A stretch of 64,000 bases of DNA from Hyperoodon ampullatus (GCA_949752795.1 OX457056.1:178336428-178400427), one strand, 5' to 3'. Shown: positions 48,317 to 60,479, counted from the first letter of the stretch. Made by a program: numbers and translations. The notes: generated by a model from the sequence alone, not told the origin.

Positions 48317-48371
48317 AATGTTACTAAATTTTAATTTAGTAACATTAAAATGTAATGTTACTAAATTTTAA
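48315..48371. repeat. 16-bp perfect inverted repeat plus a 19-bp direct repeat
   Basis: Arm TTAATGTTACTAAATT (48315-48330), spacer TT, and the exact complementary arm AATTTAGTAACATTAA (48333-48348). The word TAATGTTACTAAATTTTAA occurs at 48316-48334 and again at 48353-48371. It is AT-rich, so a hairpin or cruciform is possible. Confidence 0.95.
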
Positions 48372-50177
48372 AAACTTCAGTGTAATACATATACATGGCT
48401 TAAAAAAATCACGTAGTATCAAGAGGCTTAATGAAAAAAACAGTATTTCTGTCCCTCTTCCCACTTCAGTCAGCCTTTTCTGATCTGAACAGGTTACTAT
48501 CTGAAGCTTCTTTAGAACTATCATACAGGGACTTCTTTTGTCATATTCTGGGATTTCGACCGTTACTTCCTGGATAACATATCTTCTTTTTTCTTAGCTT
48601 ACTCCCTTATTTAGCTGGAGTATATCCTTAATTTACTTCCTAAGAGAGGGCAAATGGGTGGTAAATTTTTTAAAATTCATCTGTCACTGAAAATCTCTTT
48701 TTATCTACTCTCACATTTAATTGATACTAATAGTTTGGCAGGGATGGAGTAGTATGGCTGGGATAGAAGTGAGTTTTTCCTTAGAAATTTGAAGGCATTG
48801 CTTTTCTAAGATCCAGTTTAGCCACTGAGAACAGTCTGCTACATTCTAATCCATTTTACATTTTGTTTTGTCTGTTTTTAATCTCTCTGGGAGATTTTTA
48901 TTTATGGCATTCTGCAGTTTCACAGTGATATCCTGGGATTTTTTTGTTTGTTTGTTTTCCACTTAATGTATGGGTAATTAGTGAGCTTTTTGAAGATTCA
49001 TATAGTGTGAAATTTTCTTAAGTCATTTCTATGATTATTTTCTTTACCCTTTTTTCTGTTTCTTTCTGGAATTCTTGGTAGTCAAAACTAGAACTTACGA
49101 ATTTTCAGGTTTTTTTCTTGCATATTTTCCTTTTCTTTGAGTTTGATTATGTTTCTGGTATATTTCCTCAACTTCATATTCCAGCTCCCTGTTTCTGTTG
49201 AATTATTTATCTTGGCAATTGTATTTCCAGTTTCCAAGAACTCTTTATTGTATACCTTTCCTTATTCATATCATTCAGTTCTTATTTTGTCAGTAAACTG
49301 TATTAAGTAGCTTGTTTCTGTTCTTTTTTGTTAAGATTTCTCAGGTTCCCTACATTATTATCTCTTTCTAAATGGTCATTTTGTTCTTTGTGTTTATTTT
49401 AGTTTCTCTTTCTTTTGGAATATTTCTTCAAATGTCTAATGATTCTTTGTTGTTTATTAATATTTAAGAGTGAGGGGGGAAAAAGTTGGTTCAGGACTCT
49501 TTATACATGGGCTGGGCTTGTCAACTGGCTGGCTTCATTTTACAGTGATGGATGGATGTCAGTGGACCCTCAGTACTTCCTAAGTGGAGGATTTTTCCTT
49601 CTGAGGTTTTGCTACAGTTTATACAGAGAAGAAACCTCTGATTTTTTTTTTTTTTTTTTTTTTTTTGCTTGGAGTAGAGGTAGAAGACTGAGAATCTATT
49701 TTTGCCTTATGCAGACTTCCAGTTAATTCCCATATTTTTAACCCTAATGGGTCATATACTTACCTTTTCCCATATCTAGTATTTTGACCCTCTTTGGAGT
49801 TTTGCAGGGCAAATTGGTTCTCTTTTTGTTCGTATTCCTTGTCTACACACACTGTAGTTGTGTCTTCCTCCAGTCCTGCTAAATCACTAATTAGAGTTTC
49901 TGTCTGCTATGTCCACTCTTCAGTTGTCTTTATCATTATGGTTTATATGTTTTTTAAATTTCTTTACTCTCATTTTAGTATCGGTTTAAAAGAAAGATAA
50001 AAATATCTTCTAATCAAAAGCCCTCTACTTCTTATCAATTAAAATACAGAGAAAAATATTTAAATAATACTTTAGTTGTGTGAATGCTTACTTATGAAAC
50101 TTTAATGTGTCACAGCTCAAGTTTTATGTAATCCTTGCCTGTTGTTGTTTGCTGGATTTGCCAGTAGAGAGGTGACG
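48372..50177. other. Unclassified intronic sequence, possibly old L1-related in part
   Basis: The 48690-49400 portion is T-rich and reads like an antisense old L1 upstream region ('tttctaagatccagtttagcc', 'ttctggaattcttgg'), but I cannot fix it. A T-run lies at 49640-49666. Confidence 0.35.
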
Positions 50178-50267
50178 TTTTGTATTCATTTGCAAACACA
50201 AGAATTGTAAATAAACACTGGCTTTTGTATTCATTTGCAAACATAAGAATTGTAAATAAACACTGGC
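50178..50267. repeat. Tandem duplication of a 45-bp unit
   Basis: Units 50178-50222 and 50223-50267 differ at one position (CAAACACAAG versus CAAACATAAG). Each begins TTTTGTATTCATTTGCAAAC and ends AATAAACACTGGC. Confidence 0.96.
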
Positions 50268-50924
50268 AGCCAGTATTTGCTTGGGGCTTCTCATAAGAGA
50301 TTGCTATTATAGGGAGGAGTCACCCTTATTTCAATGAAACATGAAGCTTTTCAAGATTTGACTGAATACTAGCTCAGAAAGAAGAATGTCCACTTAGAAA
50401 GAGGTAGTTGCATAATCTCTTTTGTTCTCTTACTTTGATGTTCTCTAAGTGGCTTAAGGCAGTGTTCCTTAAACTCCAACAGAATTCTTTTCCTTGATTA
50501 CTTTAAGCAAAGTTTAGTTAGCCTATTTCCCTTATAAGGTTGAATTAAATTTATATAAGAATACTAAAGAAAAATGATGAATGAAAAATAGCATAAAAAT
50601 GATTTCTGCAACCCGATTCTTATTGGAAACAACAGAATTTTATAGAGCTTCTGAGAACTTTACATATAAATACATAAAATTTCTATTACTTAGTACTCAT
50701 TAAATGTATGTTAGATTGATTTTAATCAAATAATTTTGCACGCACCTTACCTGCCTTAGTTGCTTGTTATCCATCAATCCAGTGGACTCTCATTACTGTC
50801 TTTGTCTTCTTGACATCCAGGACCTGATCAAGAGACCCTACTTGACAGGACGAATGAGAAACCACCTTTACATTTTGTAGACTTCCCTTTAGTATCTATT
50901 ACCAGTCTGAAGGAATTGCTTTTG
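50268..50924. other. Intron, no recognised feature
   Basis: Nothing recognised beyond AT-rich sequence. Confidence 0.45.
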
Positions 50925-51310
50925 TGTTAGTCTGGGTTCTCCAGAGAAAAAAGAACCAATAGTGTGTGTATGTGTGTGTATTTGTCTATCTACATGCACA
51001 CACACATGTAATATATGAAGAGGTTTATTATAAGGATTTGGCCCACATAATTATAGAGGCTGAGAAATCCCAAGATCTGTAGTCATTAGGCTGGAAACCC
51101 AGGAGACTGATGATAAAGTTCTAGTCTGATTCTGAAGGCCTAAGAACCAGGAGAGTCAATGGTGTAAGTTCAGTATCCAGAAGCCAGTGTCCCAGCTCAA
51201 AGACAGTCAGATGGAGAGAATGTGAATTCTCCCTTACTCCACCTTTTCTTCTACTCAGTCCCTCAGCAGATTGGATAAGGCCCACCCACATTCAGGAGGC
51301 ATTCTGGAAG
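50925..51310 (-). mobile_element. Old LTR, ERVL/MaLR-like, antisense
   Basis: Begins TGTTAGTCTGGGTTCTCCAG (reverse complement of an LTR end) and continues with 'ggtttattataaggatttggc', 'gaggctgagaaatcccaag' and 'ttggataaggcccacccacattcagg'. A TG/CA simple repeat lies inside at 50963-51005. The retroviral pol remnant to its right has the same orientation, so this could be that provirus's 3' LTR. Confidence 0.6.
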
Positions 51311-53050
51311 TCCACATTGATGGTAGTTTTGGCAGAAGCATTGCAAGTGTGGGAAGCAAATCATATCCAGAGTAAGGACAATAAGGACAAAACACTGCTC
51401 CTTCAGTAATGGAAGTGGTCCAGTGTAATCAATCTGCTACCAGATAGCTGGCCAATCATCCAGGGGATGGTGCCATATCAGGGGCTCAGTGTTGATCTCT
51501 GCTGCTGGCAGGTAAGGCGCTAAGCAGTGACTGTAGCCAGGTGGGCCATGTTGCTGAGTCCGTGCATATTCCCCATCCCTGCCACTGTGGCTGTTTTGTT
51601 CATGAGCCTATTGGATGATAATAGGGGTGGCTGGGAAAGAGGCTGACTGGTATCCACAGAATGGGTCATCCTATCCACTTGATTATTAAAATCCTGTTCT
51701 ACTGAGGTCACCCTTTGGTGAGCATTTACATGAGACACAAATATCTTCATATTTTTTGCCTATTCAGAGATGTCTATCCACATATATATCTTCACCACAT
51801 TTCCTTGTCACCAATTTTTCACTCATATTCCTTCCAACTCCTGACTGTCCTGTCAAACCATTGGTCGCAGCCCATGAATTGGTATATAACTGTACCATTT
51901 TTCCTTCTAAGCAAAGTGAACAAGTAGATTTACTGCTTGAAGTTGCCCACTGGGAGGATTTTCCTTTACCACTGTCTTTCTGGGATGTCCCAGAAAGGGA
52001 CTGTAGTGTTGTAGCTGTCCACTTTCAGCTGTTGTCTGCATGTTGTACAGAACTATCTGTAAACCAGACCTGAGTCTTCTCTTACTCTATCAGCTGGTTA
52101 TAGGGAATTCCCCATGAGGCCATAGTACAGGCTGAGAGAGAAAGGCTGTATAGCAGAAGTAGGGATCATGGGCATTTGGGCCACTTTTTCATGTAACTTA
52201 CTTGTATCATCCGGGTCTGCTTGGGCCTCATCACATATATACCACTTCCACTTGATGATGGAATATTGCTGTACACATGCAACTTCATGGCTTTGTGTGT
52301 CAGATAATACTAGTTCATGATGGGCAGCTCAGGTAGCATGGTAACTTGGTGGCTCAAGGTTAAACATTTAGTCACTGTTGAGAACCAGCAGAACAAGAGC
52401 TGTTTCTCAAAAGGAGAGTAGTTATTTGCAGAGGATGGATGGATTTTGCTCCACAATCCTAAGGGCCTACAGTGAGAGTCACCAGTGGAGGCCTGCTAAA
52501 GTCTCCAAACAGCATCCATATCTGCCACTGTCACTTCAATACCAGGGGATCAGCTGGATCATGTGACCCAAGTGGCAGAGCAGCTTGCACAGCAGCCTGG
52601 TCCTGTTGCAGAGTCTTCTGGGCCCTACTCAAAACTAGCAGCTATTCCAGTCACTTGGTAAATGAGCTGAAATAACACATCCAAATGAAGAACATATTGT
52701 ATTCAAAATCCAAAGAGGTCCACTAGGCATTGTACATCTTTTTTTTGGTTGTAAGAAGATCCAGATTCAACAACTTACACTTTACCTTAGAAGGGATATC
52801 TTGACATGCCCATGGTCCCCACTCCTGCTACACTGCCTTCTTTCTCTACCAGCAGTTGTTTATATTCCTTTTGTGTTTCTGGTAGTAACGGTAAATTGAT
52901 GATTAGCAGTGCTATTCAAAGTAACTTGTACATGAAGTTTCTGTTCCTGGTCCACTAGAGTTAAAGTAGCTCTTGCCAGAATAGACGTCAACACATTTCA
53001 TCCTTCTTCCACAAATTCTTGCTACCAGGGAAAAAAATTGAGCCAAATTA
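51311..53050 (-). pseudogene. Decayed endogenous retrovirus pol remnant, ERVL-like, antisense
   Basis: The minus strand carries broken coding traces of a retroviral polymerase: reverse transcriptase-side sequence toward 52900 and RNase H into the integrase zinc-binding part toward 51500. The longest piece, 51750-51520 (76 aa), has a His-rich HVNAHQ motif followed by integrase-side sequence. Stops and frameshifts break every domain. No env trace lies between it and the LTR at 50925-51310, consistent with the env-less ERVL group or with a deletion. Group assignment is by reading only. Confidence 0.6.
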
Positions 53051-54579
53051 AACAGTATGTTTACTGACTACTTTATTTATATTCTGGTCCAAGCTTTTTA
53101 CTGTGTCATAGACAGGAAACAGTTTGTGGACCAGAAGCGTTCTGCAGATCAAGCTGTGAATAACACTGGTGTAAGATACTGTCCTTACCTGTAGAAGAAA
53201 CATGAAGGGAATGAAAAAGATATGCAGCCAAATGTTATATCAGAGGTATATTTATGTAGTATGCAGGAGAGAAAATGCCCTGGGAATGGAGATGAAGAGA
53301 TTCACTGTATGCCATTATAGAGACATTGATATTTTGCTTCCTGAAAATTGAGTTTATCAGGTGAAGAATTCTGGGGAGATCAGTGGAGTTGGCACGTGCA
53401 AAGGCATAAGTTCTTAGGAGCTGTGTTGACTGAGGGAAAACCCACAAGTACTAAGATACTCAACAAGGAGAAAACCAGAAAAATCAGGGCTCGCTTGGTA
53501 CACTTTGAGGTGACTATTAGTACAACTTCTTACTCTAAAAAAGTTTATTAATGGGAAATAATTAAGCACTTACGCTGCATTCATAGTAGGATATATATTT
53601 CAGTAACTAAAGAGATCCTTCATGAAAGATAATTCATCTCTGCTGAAGAGTGCCAGCAAATGAATGTAGAAAGTGTGATACAATTAGAGAAACATCATTT
53701 TACAAACCCTAATGAAATTCCGTAAATGAAATTTATGCCGAGATTATTATTGTTACACCCATTAGGTGAAAGAGTGATGCTTTCCCAGACAATTCCTATA
53801 GTGCCAAAGTAACGTTGTATGACTTACTTTATGGTTGCAAGAGAAAAACACATAATTGTTCATTGGAGAGATCAAATTGCCATCACCCCAATCCAGTGAT
53901 TAGTTTTCCCATCACTACTGAGTTGCGTTAACCAGATAGTGTGTATCTTCTCATGTGATACACAGAATTATGTTTAATATATTCTAGGCAAAAATATTTA
54001 ATTTTAATTCCTCAAGTCATTATTTACAGCTTCCTTTTTATAGGAGAAACAAATGATAGAAGATTAAGAAAGGAAGGAACCAAAGAAATTCAAATGGTTG
54101 GAAATTCTGTAGGAAAGATAGTGACGTCGCTTCAGCTTATTAGTGTCCTAAAAATTTAGTACAGGGAGGTGACAGTGCTACCTTAAAAGGAATTTAAGAC
54201 ACAGCTAGATGCAATGTGAGATTATGAATTGGATACTGGTTGGACAGATAACTATAGAGGACATTTTGGGTCAGTTGGAGAAATTTGACTATGGCCTATG
54301 TATTAGATGAAGTGGAATTTTACTGAAATGGAAAGATTGTTGACTGAAGAAAAGCAGGTTATAAAACAGTATGTGCATTATGATCATATATCTTTATATA
54401 TCTGTATACCTATATCTCCAGAAGGATATGCACTAAGGTGGTAAGTGATGATACCTGGGTGGTGAGAATGTGATCTTTTTTTAAAAATTTACATTTTCTA
54501 ATTCCTGATTTTCTACAATATATACTTACTGTTTTGGAAAAAATAAAAGGCTATTGAAAAAGTATGTGTCCTACTTAAA
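53051..54579. other. No recognised feature
   Basis: About 1.5 kb with no transposon, exon or RNA gene recognised. The 53700-53960 part has ordinary base composition and no simple repeat, which is unusual here. Confidence 0.45.
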
Positions 54580-54850
54580 GATTAGTTATAAATTGGATAT
54601 GGTTAAAATGTAGAGTATTAGGGAAGAGGCAGGAATGATATATAGGCTTAGGGCAGATTGTAAAGGGTCTGTGTACCACAGAAGGAGCTTGGGCATTATT
54701 CTGTAGGCAGTAATAAGCTGGGATTAGTGACATGGCCAAATTGGTATTTTAAAAATATTACTTGAAGGGATCTGTGGGAAATGAATAGCAGAGAGAGTGA
54801 CTTAAGTCATAATATTTAGGTGGCTGTTGAGGACATCCAGGTTTTAGCTT
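54580..54850 (+). repeat. Ancient interspersed repeat fragment (same type as 3785-4860)
   Basis: Has 'ccacagaaggagcttgggcattattctgtaggcagtaataagc' and 'gtgacatggccaaattgg', matching the 3' half of the same old repeat. Confidence 0.45.
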
Positions 54851-54879
54851 AAAGTTTTTAAAAAGTCTTCTCTTTCCTG

Positions 54880-55090
54880 TATGTCTTACAGAGATGTATG
54901 TAAAAATTTTACATAGTGGTCATACATTTCGTACTAGGCATTCTTCTAGGTTCTGTAATGTATATTATCTCTAGTTCTTGAAAAGTGGGTGATATTGGTT
55001 TCATCTCACAGTTGAAGAAGTTGAGACTCAGAGAGCTAATTATTGACAAAACTGGAGTTTTTACCCCAGTCTATATGGACTCCAAGGCCT
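54880..55090 (-). mobile_element. MIR SINE, antisense
   Basis: Complement of MIR: 'gtttcatctcacagttgaagaagttgagactcagagagc' at 54997 and 'gtttttaccccagtctatatggactccaagg' at 55057. A 97-aa open frame at 54985-55278 starts inside it and is not a gene. Confidence 0.72.
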
Positions 55091-55369
55091 GCTGCACACA
55101 GCGGCATTCTAGGAGATACCCTGGGGTACAACAGGAAGAGGAGAGTGTGAAGGCAACCTCTAGCACTCTCCTCATCATCGCCGTGCATCCCTTCAGCCAA
55201 ACCCAGAACAATCGTTTATTAAATAGGCCTCTGTATTTAAGAGTTCACTTGAACAAAGTTCTCAGTGCACACAAATAAATTTAAAAATTGTAAACAATTG
55301 TGTTTGTTTTTGTTAATGCAGCTCAAGGGTACTTCACAATTTAAACAGCGCCTTTGTGAACTTTATTTT

Positions 55370-55520
55370 CTTTCTCAGTAGCACTGTGGGATAGGGAGGA
55401 TGGCAGTGATCCTATTTTAGTGGTCAGAAAACTGAGACTCCCAGATTTATTGTGTTTCTCAAGGTCACCTGGTTGCATACTAATGCAGAATGTATTTTAA
55501 ACCCAAGGCTTTTGAAATAT
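55370..55520 (-). mobile_element. MIR SINE fragment, antisense, probable
   Basis: Has 'gtggtcagaaaactgagactcccag' and 'tctcaaggtcacctggttgcatac', the complement of the MIR centre. Confidence 0.65.
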
Positions 55521-55649
55521 TTTAGCATAGTACTTCTCATATTGTATTACCTAATTTAGAGAATTTTAAATAAGAATTTTTGATCCTGATCTGAAGACAT
55601 GGGCACATACAGAATAAAAAAATTTTTAGTGGTGTCTCATTTCCTTACT

Positions 55650-56200
55650 TGAATTCTCTACTTCCTGTTTCAACCACTTGAAGCATAATATGCACATAGA
55701 GAAGGGTACAATTCATATATGTCTATCTCAGTCAGTTTTCACAAACTGAAAATACCCATGGACTCAGCACCCAGCAAGAAAAAGAACATTACCAGGACCC
55801 CAGAACAGAAGCCTCTTTCAGTCATTAACCTGCATTTCTAATGCTGACTATCTGATTTCTGAAAACATAGATGAGTTTGCCTGTGTTTGAACTTTACATA
55901 AATGAAGGGAATGTATTATATTTCCTTTTTGTGTGTGGCTCCTTTTGCTCAATATTACATTTGTGAATTATTTCATTTTTTTCATTTGTTCTTATTGCTA
56001 TAGAGTATTACATGATGTGAATATACCGTAATTTATTTCATTTGTTCTACAGTTGATAGGCACTTAGGCAGTTTTTGGCTATTATGAATAGAGCTGCTAC
56101 ATTATTCTGGTATATGTCTTTTGGTGAACATACGTGTGCAGTTTTGTTTGGTATATACCTGTGAGTGGAATCAGCTTTAGTAGATACTGTCAAACGGTTT
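55650..56200 (-). mobile_element. Old L1M 3' end, antisense
   Basis: L1M 3' UTR into ORF2 end: 'atgcacatagagaagggtacaattcatatatg' at 55690 and 'ttggctattatgaatagagctgctac' at 56075. Diverged. Confidence 0.68.
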
Positions 56201-56559
56201 TCCAGGGAGGTTATGCTCATCCATTTTCTTCACTCTCATTTCATTATTTTCCATGTATGCTTTTATTGTATTATCACATTGAGCATCTCTTTTGACCTTG
56301 GAGTGAGAAATGGCATATCTAAGGTGGAGTAATGGGAAGAGCATGATGGTATCTTTTTCTGACATTTTTCTTTAGGAGTGCAAAATATTTGATCCTGATG
56401 ATTCATACCCTGTCTACCTGTTTTGGGGGATAAAAATAAAGAGGTATATAGTAGTGTTTTATGAACTGTCAAGTATGATATACAAATGTTTTGTTTTATT
56501 ATTTCCTCTCAGCTCCAGTGTTGAGAATAAAACCAGTAACTTGTCCCTCACATAATTCT

Positions 56560-56640
56560 CTTGTCTGTCTGTCTGTCTCTGCCTCTGACTCTTTCTCTCT
56601 GTTCCTGTGTGTCTATCTCTCTGTCTCTGTATGGGGGGAG
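56560..56640. repeat. CTGT/CT simple repeat tract
   Basis: TGTCTGTCTGTCTGTCTCTG followed by interrupted TCTCTCTGT units to about 56630. Confidence 0.8.
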
Positions 56641-56814
56641 TGGATGCATGGGTTCAGTGGCAGGTGGATGAAATATTTACAGCAGCAGCATCCTGGGAGA
56701 GTGCACTAAGAGTTGAGGAGCTGCTGAATGATTGCCACTTGGTGGCAGAGAACCATAGAAAAGTCAGGGAACTTATGCTTCTCTATCCCCAGACTTTTCT
56801 CTTCATTCCAGGAG

Positions 56815-57500
56815 AAATAAGTTTTTATGAAATATACATAAAAAGAGCATATACAACATAAGGGTACACCTTAATGAATAACGTGAAACAGGTTTGTACT
56901 CACCACCCAGGTTAAGAAACGAGACATTAGGAAGCTCCCTATGTGATCCTTCCTGATTGTAGTGCCTTCCTTTACCAGGATCTAGTATTTCCCTTGCTTT
57001 TTCAGTTAATTTTTAACTGTCTCTGTTTGTGTCCTCATGAATATTAGTTTTGCCTCTTTTAGAACTTTATATAAATGAAATTATACTGTAAGTATTTCTC
57101 TGTGAATTGCTTCTTCCATTCAGCAATTTCTTTAAGGTTCTTTCGTATTTATGTTTAGTTCTGCTTCATTAATTTTCATTTTTGCACTGTCCAATTCTGT
57201 GAACAATTTCTTTCTCCATTTTATTCCTGATGTCCATTTTGTTTCTTTCCAGTTTTTTTTTTTTTTTTTTTTGCTATGACAAATAATGTTGATATGAAGT
57301 TTTCCTGGTATACTTGTGTGAAAATTCTTCTGGAGTAACTAACTAGGAGTGGAATTTCTGAATCATGGGGCATAGAAATATTCCACCCTACAAATACCAA
57401 ACTATTTTCCAAAATTGTTCAGTCTGTTTCACTCCCTTCAAGTAGATGCTTTTTCTTCCATTGTTCTACATCTGAGCAACACTTCGTATTATCAAACTTC
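56815..57500 (-). mobile_element. Old L1M 3' end, antisense
   Basis: A second, separate L1M 3' end: 'catacaacataagggtacacc' at 56850, 'gcaatttctttaaggttctttcg' at 57123 and 'tcttctggagtaactaactaggagtggaatttctg' at 57327. Confidence 0.65.
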
Positions 57501-57789
57501 TTAATTTTTGTCATGTGATGGGAATCTAGTGATATTTAGTTGTGGCTTTATTCTGCATTTCAAAATCAGGAAATCAACATTGACACATTACTACCATTTA
57601 ATCCTTAGAGCCTGTTCACCATTTGTCACGGTAGTGTCCTTTATAGCAGAAGCAGAAAGATCCAGTTTAGAATCACACATTGCTTTTAGCTGTCATGTTT
57701 CTGTAGATGTCTTCGAACTGTGGTACTTCCTCACTTTTCTCTGGACTTTGATGACCTTAATATACTTACTCTTTTGACCAATTCTCCTG

Positions 57790-58390
57790 ATTGTAACCAG
57801 CTTCTCACCACCTGTCCTGTGCAGTTGCCCTCCTCATCCCTCTAAGATTCTGAATCCCCATGCCTGGCTGCTCACCTGTGAACACCTTCCTCACCCTACT
57901 TGGGCTCTGACTCCTTGTCAGCCCCATGGGTTCTGACACCCCACACCAGTCTCCCCCTCCTGTGGATGCCTCTTCACTCTGCTTGGGCTTGATACCACGT
58001 GTCAGTTGATGCCTGCACATGGATGCCCTCTTAACCCTACTTGGGTCTGACACCTGGCACTGGGCCTTTTCCTGCATAGATGCCCTCTTCATGCTGCTTG
58101 AGTTCTGGTAGCCCTCTCCAGGCCCTCCTGTGGGAGTACACCTACCCCACTCAGCTTAGACTCTGACAGCCCAGACCAGGCTGCCCCTGTGTGCATGTGC
58201 CCTCCTCATTCTATTCAGGTTTGACACTGGAATCTTTCTTCCCCCATCCTTTCTGTGGATGCCCTTTTCACTCCTTTTGGCTCTGACATGCCTTGGTAAG
58301 CTGACCCCCTGCAGGGACATGTTGCTCAACCCACTTAGACTCTGAAACCCTATGCTGGGCTGTCGTTTTGGGTGGAGACTTATCTTTTTT
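57790..58390. repeat. Degenerate minisatellite, period about 58 bp, about nine units
   Basis: A phrase of the type GCCCTCTTCACCCTACTTGG followed by a TCTGA-type word begins at 57827, 57883, 57968, 58025, 58082, 58139, 58199, 58261 and 58321. The spacings are 56, 85, 57, 57, 57, 60, 62 and 60 bp. The block is C/T-rich and GC-richer than its surroundings. Minus-strand open frames of 80-95 aa come from the repeat units and have no motif. Confidence 0.85.
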
Positions 58391-58439
58391 TGTCTCACCT
58401 GATGGCTTATTCAAGAAGATAAAGGAAAGTGAGGAGGAA

Positions 58440-58920
58440 GAGGAAGCAAATTTTTAAAAATTTATTGACTTTATCAAGGTAGAATTTGTATTCAAGTAAA
58501 GTGTACCCATTTTAAGTATGCAGCTGGAGTTTTGATGAATAGACACAGTTGTGAAACCCCCAGCCCCACCATCAAGGTATAGAACACTGCTGTTGCTGCT
58601 GACATTCTCTCATGTCCCTTTGGAGTCAGTCTTCTCTCAAACCTGGCCCAGGCAGCCATTGCTCTGCTTTCTGTTACTAAAGCTTTGTCCTTTCTAGAAT
58701 TTCATCTAAAAGCTTTGTCTTCTTCTAGACCATCCAATGTGTGCTTTTTTTTGTTGCTGGATTTTTTTACTCACCATAATGGCTTTGATACTCATCTGTG
58801 TTTTGTGAGTTTCATTCAGTACATTCCTTTTTACTGTTGAATAGCATTCCATTATACATGTATGCACCACAATTTCATTTTTATCCATTTACCTGTTGAT
58901 AGACATTTGAGTTATTTTTA
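58440..58920 (-). mobile_element. Old L1M 3' end, antisense
   Basis: Has 'ttattgactttatcaaggtagaatttgtattcaag' (58462), 'gcagctggagttttgatgaatag' (58520) and 'gaatagcattccattatacatg' (58840), the order of an antisense L1M 3' UTR and ORF2 end. Confidence 0.75.
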
Positions 58921-59099
58921 GTTGTGGGTTAATTGGGGTAATGTCGAATCTCTAGAATAATGATGAAAGTTAATAATAATAGATGTATTCAAAAAATTAG
59001 AATTTGAATTTAGGCCATTTTTCCCACTTGTTTGTTGTGGATAAATTATCTTGGATAAATTAAATTACTTAAATTTCCTATGCCTAGACTTCCTCATAA

Positions 59100-59240
59100 A
59101 AGAAATAGAGATTATAATAGCTCCTATCTCAGGACTGTTATAAAGAAAGCATGAGGAAATTCAGATAAAGTGCTAAACATAGTGTCTGATGCATAGAAAG
59201 CAGTTAATAAGTAAGTGTTAGCTGTTATTTTACTGACAAT
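59100..59240 (+). mobile_element. MIR SINE 3' part, sense
   Basis: Has 'ataatagctcctatctcaggactgttataaag' and 'taaagtgctaaacatagtgtctgatgcatag'. Confidence 0.72.
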
Positions 59241-59244
59241 AGCA

Positions 59245-60479
59245 ACATCAACAAAGGTAAAAATGTGAAAGGTTTTTAATTGCTTGCATTGCTTACAGTT
59301 TTATGTAGCTGCCCGAAAAGCTAATTCCATTTACTTTAGTATCCATGTATTGTTATTTCATCATTCAGTATACTTTATTAAGCACTTGTTGAGTATCAAG
59401 GATTGTGGTAGTAATGAAGATAAAAAGAAAGAAGACATAATCCTGTCCTATATCTAGTACATTGTTCTTAAAACTACACATTACAAATGGTTAGTGGGTT
59501 TTGAAATAAATTTTGTCCATCATAACTAGACTTTTTTCCTAATAAAGTAGAATGGTATAGAAACTATTAGGGGGCATCACGTACGCATGATAAGGACAAA
59601 TATTGTTTTGTGAAACTTGTTTTTAGTGTGATATTTGTATCTCTCTGTCTGTCTACTATCCACCTATCCATCCACCATCTTTTTTAGACACATGCATGCA
59701 AACATGCACACACATGCATGCACACATATTCAAGTATATATGTACATGGTTATGATGTAAAATGTATTCCTTATTATGGGACATGGTCCAAAAAAAAAAC
59801 CTGCTCCAACAGGTAAACAGTACTATACTCAAGACTTCAAGGATAATAAATCAAAGATTTAAATTGGAAATAATGAAATAACCACTGCATCAATAAAACA
59901 TTAAATCATCAATAAATCTGAGAGATATTTGTGGTGTTTCATAAAGAACCCTGCAAAACTTTGTATAAAAGATTTAGAGAAAATATTGATACTTATATTC
60001 TATAGGGAGGCTAAATATTATAAAAATTATCTTAATCCATGGATATTAATGTAGTAACCAAGACTACCTTATAGTCTAGGAGAACATATGAGTATTAAAT
60101 AACTGTAAGAATGATGTGTTGGCGTGTCACACTGACTTGACATCCAGGCTCCCTGGGATCAGTCTCCAGGTCCAACCCATGTAGGGATAGACTGGGCCAT
60201 ATGCAAGAACTTCTGGGGGACACACTGTACTGTTAGGGTCCATCCAGCTCCTAAACAGAGTTGCTAATTCCCCTGAAGCCGGATTTCATGGGAACTCCTT
60301 AGCCTTTCTCTCCGAGGCATTGCCAGGGAGTCTAGTCCATGGGAGGCACATGGGAGACCTCTATCTCCCACGGTGGGGGTGTGAGGAGTGGGTGTTGGGT
60401 GGCTGGGAAGAACGATGTGTTTGAAAGAGCAAAGATAAGATACAATCTGAGTGTGTGATTGGAGCCCATAGTTCTTCCT
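59245..60479. other. Mostly no recognised feature
   Basis: Includes an imperfect CATG/CACA-type simple stretch at 59690-59740. A GC-richer block at 60130-60470 has retroviral or L1-like composition but could not be identified. Confidence 0.4.

Noticed and set aside
54985..55278. 97-aa open frame
   Set aside because: It begins inside an antisense MIR and has no splice or protein evidence.
57805..58398. Two minus-strand frames of 80-95 aa with repeating R-A-S/S-E-like words
   Set aside because: The repetition comes from the 58-bp minisatellite units; the frames differ between units and show no domain.
59690..59745. CATGCA/CACA stretch as a structured regulatory element
   Set aside because: It is an imperfect simple repeat with no further support.
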